Assembly: GCF_030499535.1 (NCBI RefSeq)
Contig: NZ_JASTLB010000001.1
Span: 2,666,001-2,730,000, forward strand
DNA length: 64,000 nucleotides
From: Streptomyces sp. TG1A-8
GTDB lineage: Bacteria > Actinomycetota > Actinomycetes > Streptomycetales > Streptomycetaceae
Direction of reading: 5' to 3'
Part shown: positions 59,271 through 64,000 of the stretch, in pieces
Layout: the number at the start of each line of letters is the position of its first letter
Position numbering within the stretch: the first letter of the stretch is position 1
Translations under genes and position numbers: made by a program
The notes under the pieces: generated by a model
Told to the model about the DNA's origin: nothing
Databases searched by the model: none
Seen by the model: only the letters and a program-made list of their open reading frames with translations

Positions 59271-60680
59271 ATGGAGAACTTGACCGATCACATGCCGCAG
59301 GTACTGCTGGTCGTGGCCGTGCTGGCGGGCTCCTGGCTGTGCTGCGGCGTCGTGCGCTACGTGCGCGCCGACCGGGGCACGAGGGTCAGCATGCGGCAGG
59401 CGGTCCGGGTCCGCTGGGGCTGGGTGCGCCTGGCGCGGATGGCCGGGCTGACGGTCACCGACAAGACCCCCGGCCTGCTCGCGCAGCTCACCGCCCAGAA
59501 GGACGGTCCCGCCCCCGCGCCCCGGGTGCTGACTCCCAGGATCAAGGTGAAGCCGGACCGGTTCGGGGTGATCGTGCGGGCCAGGACGCTGCCGCGGGTC
59601 GGATTGGAGGAGTACCAGAAGGCGGCACGCTTTCTGGCGGATGCCTGGCGGTGCACGCGGGTCTCCGTCCTGCCGGACGGGCCCGGCCGGGTGGTGATCC
59701 GTGGCGTGCGCTCCGATCCTTTGACCACGCCGACCAAGCACCGGCCCACCGGCGGACCGCTGGAGGACGTGGCGCGCTGGGGGCTGGGCGTGGACGAGTA
59801 CGCGGCGCCGGTGTGCGTGTCCCTGGCGAACGTGCCCGGGGTGACCGTGGCCGGCACCCCGGGTGCGGGCAAGACCTCGGGGATCAACAAGTTCGTCTGT
59901 GACCTCGCGCCGTCGGCGGCTGTGCAGATCGTGGGCTTCGACGGGAAGGTATCGCGGGCCGAAGAGGGCGACTACGCGGACCTGGGCAAGCGGATGTTCG
60001 CGTTCTGCGGAGACGACCTGAACGAGGCCAACGCGCTGTTCAAGCGCCTGGTGGCGCTGCGCCGACGGCGGTCCTCGGTGATCCGGGACGTGCTGGGCGT
60101 GAAGAACATGTGGCACGTCGGCCCCTCGCGGCTGTGGCCGCTCACGGTGGTGCTCATCGATGAGGCGCACACGTTCTTCCGCGAGTACAAGGGCAGCGAC
60201 GCCGAGACGAAACGTTTGGCCGCGCTGACGGCGGAGAACGCCCGGCTGGTGGAGGACCTGGTCAAGGAGGGCCGCAGCGTCGGCATCCTGACCATCCTGA
60301 TCAGTCAGAAGACCACCGGCGACGCCATCCCGACCTTCATCCGCGACGTGTGCCCGCTCGGACTGTCCTTCGCGCAGAAGACCGTGGAAGCCGCGGTGGC
60401 CGCGCTGGGCGACGACATCCGCAACTGGCCCGATGCCAGCCCGGTGACGTTGCAGGACCCCGCCTATGTCGGGGTCGCGGTGATGGCGATGCAGGGCCGC
60501 CCCGGCTTCACCCGCATCCGCACCCCCTACGTCTCCGACGCCGACGCCGCCCGTATCGCGGAAGCCACCTCCCACCTGACCGCCGACCCCGCACTGTGCC
60601 TGGACGCCCTCCTCGACACCGCCGACCACACGGGCCCCGGCGACGACGACGGCCCGGCCGTCTCCCTGGCCAAGCCCTGA
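59271..60680 (+). CDS. traB: TraB/TraSA-like FtsK-type DNA translocase, element C
   Basis: 469 aa. N-terminal membrane helix VLLVVAVLAGSWLCCGVVRY, Walker A VAGTPGAGKTSGINKFV, Walker B TVVLIDEAHTFFREYKGSD. Very similar to the element B protein over the motor domain; the N-terminus and the last ~30 residues differ. Expected to transfer the element as double-stranded DNA between hyphae. Confidence 0.85.
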   Translation: MENLTDHMPQVLLVVAVLAGSWLCCGVVRYVRADRGTRVSMRQAVRVRWGWVRLARMAGLTVTDKTPGLLAQLTAQKDGPAPAPRVLTPRIKVKPDRFGVIVRARTLPRVGLEEYQKAARFLADAWRCTRVSVLPDGPGRVVIRGVRSDPLTTPTKHRPTGGPLEDVARWGLGVDEYAAPVCVSLANVPGVTVAGTPGAGKTSGINKFVCDLAPSAAVQIVGFDGKVSRAEEGDYADLGKRMFAFCGDDLNEANALFKRLVALRRRRSSVIRDVLGVKNMWHVGPSRLWPLTVVLIDEAHTFFREYKGSDAETKRLAALTAENARLVEDLVKEGRSVGILTILISQKTTGDAIPTFIRDVCPLGLSFAQKTVEAAVAALGDDIRNWPDASPVTLQDPAYVGVAVMAMQGRPGFTRIRTPYVSDADAARIAEATSHLTADPALCLDALLDTADHTGPGDDDGPAVSLAKP

Positions 60681-60719
60681 ACACCCCCGATCCCCACGCC
60701 CCGAGAGGAGGCCCCGCGC

Positions 60720-61484
60720 ATGGCGGAGGAACGGTTCACCCGGCACACCGTGACCATGGTCATGGCGGTCATCGCGGCCCTGGCCTTCGTCTTCTCCTTC
60801 GGCAACGTCTGGGCGCTCGCCCTGCGCCTCGGCGTCCCCCGCCCGATCGCGCCGCTGATCGCGCCCATGGTGGACCTGTCCGTCGTCGGCCTCCTGGTCG
60901 CCCTGCGGTTCCTGGCCCTGCGCGGCGTCCCCGAGGCGGAGTTGAAGGCCGGCACCCGGCTGCTGCACCTGTGCGGGCTGCTCACCCTCGCCCTGAACAC
61001 CGCCGAACCCCTGCTGACCGGACGCTACGGACGGGCCTGCCTGGACACCGTCGCCCCGCTCCTGCTCCTGGGCTGGGGCCACGTCGGCCCCGCCTTCCTC
61101 GCCCACTTCCACACCACAGCACATCCGGAGGCCACCACAGCCACCACAGCCCCCGCGCCCATCGCTGAGCCGGTGCCCACCTCCGCGCCCGCTCCCGAAA
61201 CGGCAACCCCAGCCCCTGAGTCGATCCCCACCGCGACACCTACGCCGCCTCCGGCCGCAGTGCCTACCGTGCTCAAAGTCCCCGACTCCGCCTCCGCCCC
61301 GGCTGTCACCACGGCGCCTGCCACCGGCTCCCGCCCGGTCCTCCCCGCCGCACTGCTGAGTGCGGCCCGGCGCATCGCGGACACCCACCACGCCGAGCAC
61401 GGAACACCAGTCACCGCCGCCCAGCTCGCAACCCGCATGGGCGTCGCCCTGCCGGTGGCCACCGCCGCCCTCGCTCAGCTCTGA
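60720..61484 (+). CDS. SpdB-like membrane protein (DUF2637), element C
   Basis: 254 aa. The first ~140 residues with four membrane helices are almost identical to the B copy (TVTMVMAVIAALAFVFSFGN). The Pro/Ala/Thr linker is diverged and slightly longer, while the C-terminal HTH-like end (AAQLATRMGVALPVATAALA) is conserved again. GAGAGGAGG lies upstream of the ATG. Confidence 0.82.
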   Translation: MAEERFTRHTVTMVMAVIAALAFVFSFGNVWALALRLGVPRPIAPLIAPMVDLSVVGLLVALRFLALRGVPEAELKAGTRLLHLCGLLTLALNTAEPLLTGRYGRACLDTVAPLLLLGWGHVGPAFLAHFHTTAHPEATTATTAPAPIAEPVPTSAPAPETATPAPESIPTATPTPPPAAVPTVLKVPDSASAPAVTTAPATGSRPVLPAALLSAARRIADTHHAEHGTPVTAAQLATRMGVALPVATAALAQL

Positions 61485-61556
61485 GCCACCCCGGCCACCC
61501 GCCGGATCGCCTCTCCCCTGAAATCCACGCCCACCCGATGGGCCTGGTTCGTCATG

Positions 61557-61606
61557 CCCCGAGCAGCACCAACACGCCTTCGTGCCTGGCTTGTTGCTGC
61601 TCGGGG
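61557..61606 (+). promoter_or_regulatory. Conserved stem-loop in the repSA leader, element C
   Basis: CCCCGAGCAGCA (61557-61568) pairs perfectly with TGCTGCTCGGGG (61595-61606), corresponding to the structure at 48330-48379 in element B; 31 bp before the rep ATG. Confidence 0.5.
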
Positions 61607-61637
61607 CCGCCCACCCGACAGAAGGGACACGCCCCGA

Positions 61638-63086
61638 ATGGTCACCCTGGACCTGCGCCACGTGGCAAGCCCCGCCGTGCGGGACCTGCTCCACCTCGTC
61701 AACCACCCCGACTTCGACCGCGCACAGCAGCAGATCGAACACCTCGGCGGCTGCACCGAACCCGTACGCCTGACCGGCCACACCACCACCGTCGACACCA
61801 TGACCGGTGAGGTGCTGCGCTCCTACACCACCTCCGACGAACCCACCGGCAGCCTGCTCACCACCTGCGGCAACCGCCGCTCCTCCCGCTGCCCCGCCTG
61901 CTCCCGCCTCTACGCCGCTGACACCTACCACCTCATCCGCGCCGGCCTCTCGGGCGGCAAGACCGTCCCCGACAGCGTCCGCACCCACCCCCGGGTCTTC
62001 GTCACTCTCACCCCGCCGTCCTTCGGCCCCGTCCACAACCGCCCCACCACCCCCGGCGGCGACATCCGGCCCTGCCGCTGCCGCAAGCTCCACGAGCCCA
62101 CGGACGCCCTGCTCGGGACGCCGCTGAACCCGCAGACGTACGACTACGCGGGCGCGGTCCTCTTCAACGCCCACGCCGGAGCCCTGTGGGCCCGCTTCAC
62201 CACCTACCTGCGCCGGGAGCTCGCCGCCCGGCTCGGCATGACCCAGAAGGCCGCCCACGCGGTGCTGCGGGTCTCTTTCGCCAAGGTCGCCGAGTACCAG
62301 CAGCGCGGCCTGGTCCACTTCCACGCCGTCATCCGACTCGACGGCCCGGACGGCACCAGTCAGCCCCCGCCGCCGTACGCCACCGTCGCCGTGCTCTCGG
62401 ACGCCGTCCGCGCCGCCGCCTCGCGGGTCCGCGTCAGGGTCGAGTCGGACGCGGTCGGGGAACGCGAACTCTCCTGGGGCGAACAGCTCGACGTGCGCGA
62501 GATCGCCGCCTTCGGCACCGACACCGAATTCAGCGATCAGGCCGTGGCCGCCTACGTGGCGAAGTACGCCACCAAGTCCGCCGACGCCTCCGGCGCCCTC
62601 GACCGCGCCCTGTTCTGCCGCCCCTGCCAGGGACGCGGCGCCACCCTCCTGCCCCAGGGAACCCCGCTCCCCTGCACCGCGTGCGACGGTACCGGACAGG
62701 CCCGGCCCCTGCCCCGCCTCGGCGTCGCCCGGCACGTGCGGCAGATGATCCGCACCTGCTGGGAGCTGGGCAGGCTGCCGGAGTTCGCCGACCTCAAGCT
62801 CTGGAAGTGGGCTCACATGCTCGGCTTCCGGGGCCACTTCTCCACCAAGTCCCGCGCCTACTCCACCACCCTCGGCGCGCTGCGCGCCGCCCGCCGCGCC
62901 TGGCGCACCGAACAGGCCCGCGCCCACGCCGGCCTGCCCGAGCCGGACCCGGACACCACCCTCGTCGTCGGCCACTGGGCCTACCAGGGCTCGGGCTACA
63001 GCCCCGGCGCTGCCCTCCTCGCCGCCCACGTCTGGCACCGCAGGGAACTGGAACGCCGGTTCATCGCCGAAGGGGGCTGCGAATGA
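61638..63086 (+). CDS. RepSA-family rolling-circle replication initiator, element C
   Basis: 482 aa from the ATG at 61638. HUH motif LVHFHAVIRLDGPDG, tyrosine motif VAAYVAKYATKSADASG, Cys clusters LLTTCGNRRSSRCPACSRLY and FCRPCQGRGATLL ... PCTACDGTGQA. Highly similar to the element B protein. Intact; overlaps xis by ATGA. Confidence 0.9.
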   Translation: MVTLDLRHVASPAVRDLLHLVNHPDFDRAQQQIEHLGGCTEPVRLTGHTTTVDTMTGEVLRSYTTSDEPTGSLLTTCGNRRSSRCPACSRLYAADTYHLIRAGLSGGKTVPDSVRTHPRVFVTLTPPSFGPVHNRPTTPGGDIRPCRCRKLHEPTDALLGTPLNPQTYDYAGAVLFNAHAGALWARFTTYLRRELAARLGMTQKAAHAVLRVSFAKVAEYQQRGLVHFHAVIRLDGPDGTSQPPPPYATVAVLSDAVRAAASRVRVRVESDAVGERELSWGEQLDVREIAAFGTDTEFSDQAVAAYVAKYATKSADASGALDRALFCRPCQGRGATLLPQGTPLPCTACDGTGQARPLPRLGVARHVRQMIRTCWELGRLPEFADLKLWKWAHMLGFRGHFSTKSRAYSTTLGALRAARRAWRTEQARAHAGLPEPDPDTTLVVGHWAYQGSGYSPGAALLAAHVWHRRELERRFIAEGGCE

Positions 63087-63307
63087 ACGCGCAGGAACCC
63101 GCCCCGACCCGGCAGGGGCCGAGCACGCCGGAAGAACTGCTGACGGTTCCCCAGGTCATGGCCCGCCTTCAGCTCGGCCGCTCCGCCGTCTACGACCTGC
63201 TCCGCAGCGGCCAGCTCGCCTCGATCACCCTCGGCCGTGCCCGCCGCATCCCCGCCCGCGCGCTCACCGACTTCATCCGTGTCCGTCTCGAACAGGAAGC
63301 CGCCTGA
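63083..63307 (+). CDS. xis: Excisionase (Xis), element C
   Basis: 74 aa. A variable start (NAQEPAPTRQGPSTPE) precedes the conserved HTH ELLTVPQVMARLQLGRSAVY DLLRSGQLASITLGRARRIP. Overlaps rep upstream and int downstream by start/stop sharing. Directs excision. Confidence 0.9.
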   Translation: MNAQEPAPTRQGPSTPEELLTVPQVMARLQLGRSAVYDLLRSGQLASITLGRARRIPARALTDFIRVRLEQEAA

Positions 63308-64000
63308 TGACCACGCCGCGCTCCTCCTCATTCCGCCGCACCCGCTCCCGCGCCAACGGCGACGGAACCGTCTATCAGCGCAAGGACGGCCGCTGGGAAG
63401 CCGCCGGGTACGTCCTCGCCCCCGGCAACACCCGCAAGCGCGTCCGCGTCTACGGCACCACCCGCAAGGATGCCCTCGCCAAGCTCACCGAGAAGATCGC
63501 CGCCAGCGACCTTGGCTTGCCCGTCGCGGCGGCCGACAGCACCGTCAGCACGTACCTGACGTACTGGCTGAACAGTGTCGCCATCCACCAGGTGCGGGAG
63601 AACACCCACACCCGCTACGCCGCCTGCGTCCGCCTCCATCTCAACCCCGGGCTCGGGGCAAAGAAGCTCGCCCGACTCACTGCCCGCGACGTCCGTACCT
63701 TCCTCGACCGCCTTCGCGTCGCTTGCCAGTGCTGCACCCAGGAACGCGACACCGACCGGCGCTCCTGCTGCGCCATCGGCCAGTGCTGCAGTAAGCGGCT
63801 CTCCCCGCTGACCGTGACCTACGTCCACTCGGTCCTCAAGTCCGCCCTGGAACACGCCGTCCGCGAAGACGACCTTCCCCGTAACGTCGCCCGAAATGTC
63901 AAGACCCCGGCGCCCCGCCCCCGGCGCTTCAAGCCGTTCACCGCGAGCGAGGCCCGGCAGTTCCTCCACGCAGCCAGCAGCGACCGGCTCCACGCCCTGT
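63307..64000 (+). CDS. int: Tyrosine-recombinase integrase, element C (N-terminal part)
   Basis: The ATG at 63307 overlaps the xis stop; the frame is open to the window end (~231 codons). Arm-binding domain GDGTVYQRKDGRWEAAGYVL, core-binding domain with the Cys-rich insertion (CQCCTQERDT ... SCCAIGQCCSK), then ARNVKTPAPRPRRFKPFTAS. The catalytic residues lie outside the window. Clearly a sister of the A and B integrases. Confidence 0.9.
   Translation, partial: MTTPRSSSFRRTRSRANGDGTVYQRKDGRWEAAGYVLAPGNTRKRVRVYGTTRKDALAKLTEKIAASDLGLPVAAADSTVSTYLTYWLNSVAIHQVRENTHTRYAACVRLHLNPGLGAKKLARLTARDVRTFLDRLRVACQCCTQERDTDRRSCCAIGQCCSKRLSPLTVTYVHSVLKSALEHAVREDDLPRNVARNVKTPAPRPRRFKPFTASEARQFLHAASSDRLHAL

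Larger units (their letters stand above)
52637..64000 (+). mobile_element. AICE C, left part (continues beyond the window)
   Basis: It starts at core copy 2 and carries a putative RiPP locus, a regulator, and then the same backbone as element B in the same order (conserved non-coding region, GntR, small proteins, TraB, SpdB, RepSA, Xis, Int). The right end, its cargo and its attachment site lie outside the window. Confidence 0.65.

Noticed and set aside
58620..63038. Very long minus-strand open frame (over 1400 codons) through element C
   Set aside because: It lies antisense to the clearly recognisable transfer, rep and regulator genes; its translation is Gly/Arg/Asp-biased without domains, a normal high-GC antisense artefact.

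Overview
The window is high-GC actinobacterial DNA, almost certainly Streptomyces. Evidence: extreme third-position GC, GTG/TTG starts, mycothiol S-conjugate amidase, GTP-dependent PEP carboxykinase, a chitinase with the Streptomyces-type 12-bp direct-repeat promoter, and RepSA/KorSA/TraB/SpdB-type actinomycete integrative and conjugative element (AICE) genes. No tRNA or rRNA gene was seen.

Chromosomal part (1-35742). A tad/Flp-type pilus or secretion operon runs on the minus strand (1-7794): histidine kinase, TadC, TadB, TadA, two TadE-like proteins, a CpaE-like ATPase, a CpaB-like protein and an unknown zinc-ribbon protein. Next come a secreted GH18 chitinase and a divergent amino-acid/sugar cluster (RidA, IclR regulator and KDG-type kinase on minus; D-threonine-aldolase-like protein and a frameshifted D-aminoacylase on plus). 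These are followed by a secreted trypsin-like protease, an AlaA-like aminotransferase, pckG, a hemolysin III protein, a decayed MFS exporter with its TetR gene, a Mut7-C protein, a YyaL-like thioredoxin protein, mca, greA, a threonine dehydratase, MarR, a sigma-like protein, a frameshifted metB and msrA.

Mobile part (35743-64000). An IS481-type insertion sequence with compound inverted repeats sits at the chromosome junction and has truncated the first AICE (A), leaving a repSA fragment, xis and int. Two further related AICEs (B and C) follow in tandem. Each carries GntR (KorSA-like), two small proteins, a TraB-like translocase, an SpdB-like protein, RepSA, Xis and an integrase. B also has a Pif-like Nudix protein and an XRE regulator. 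C carries a putative RiPP locus (39-aa precursor, asparagine-synthetase-like enzyme, methyltransferase) and an XRE/TPR-type regulator.

Between A and B, and again between B and C, lie lower-GC modules. Each has a minus-strand, 5'-truncated DddA-like (SCP1.201 family) deaminase toxin tip plus proven-looking or candidate immunity genes. Each tip begins exactly at a 30-bp sequence that is identical in both places and encodes the conserved HTYYVLAG end of the polymorphic-toxin HINT region. My central inference is that these AICEs integrate by site-specific recombination into this conserved HINT/toxin junction and bring their own toxin tip and immunity gene. Each integration would re-arm the host toxin gene and leave the earlier tip as a silent orphan. 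The toxin body should lie just beyond the right edge of the window, on the minus strand.
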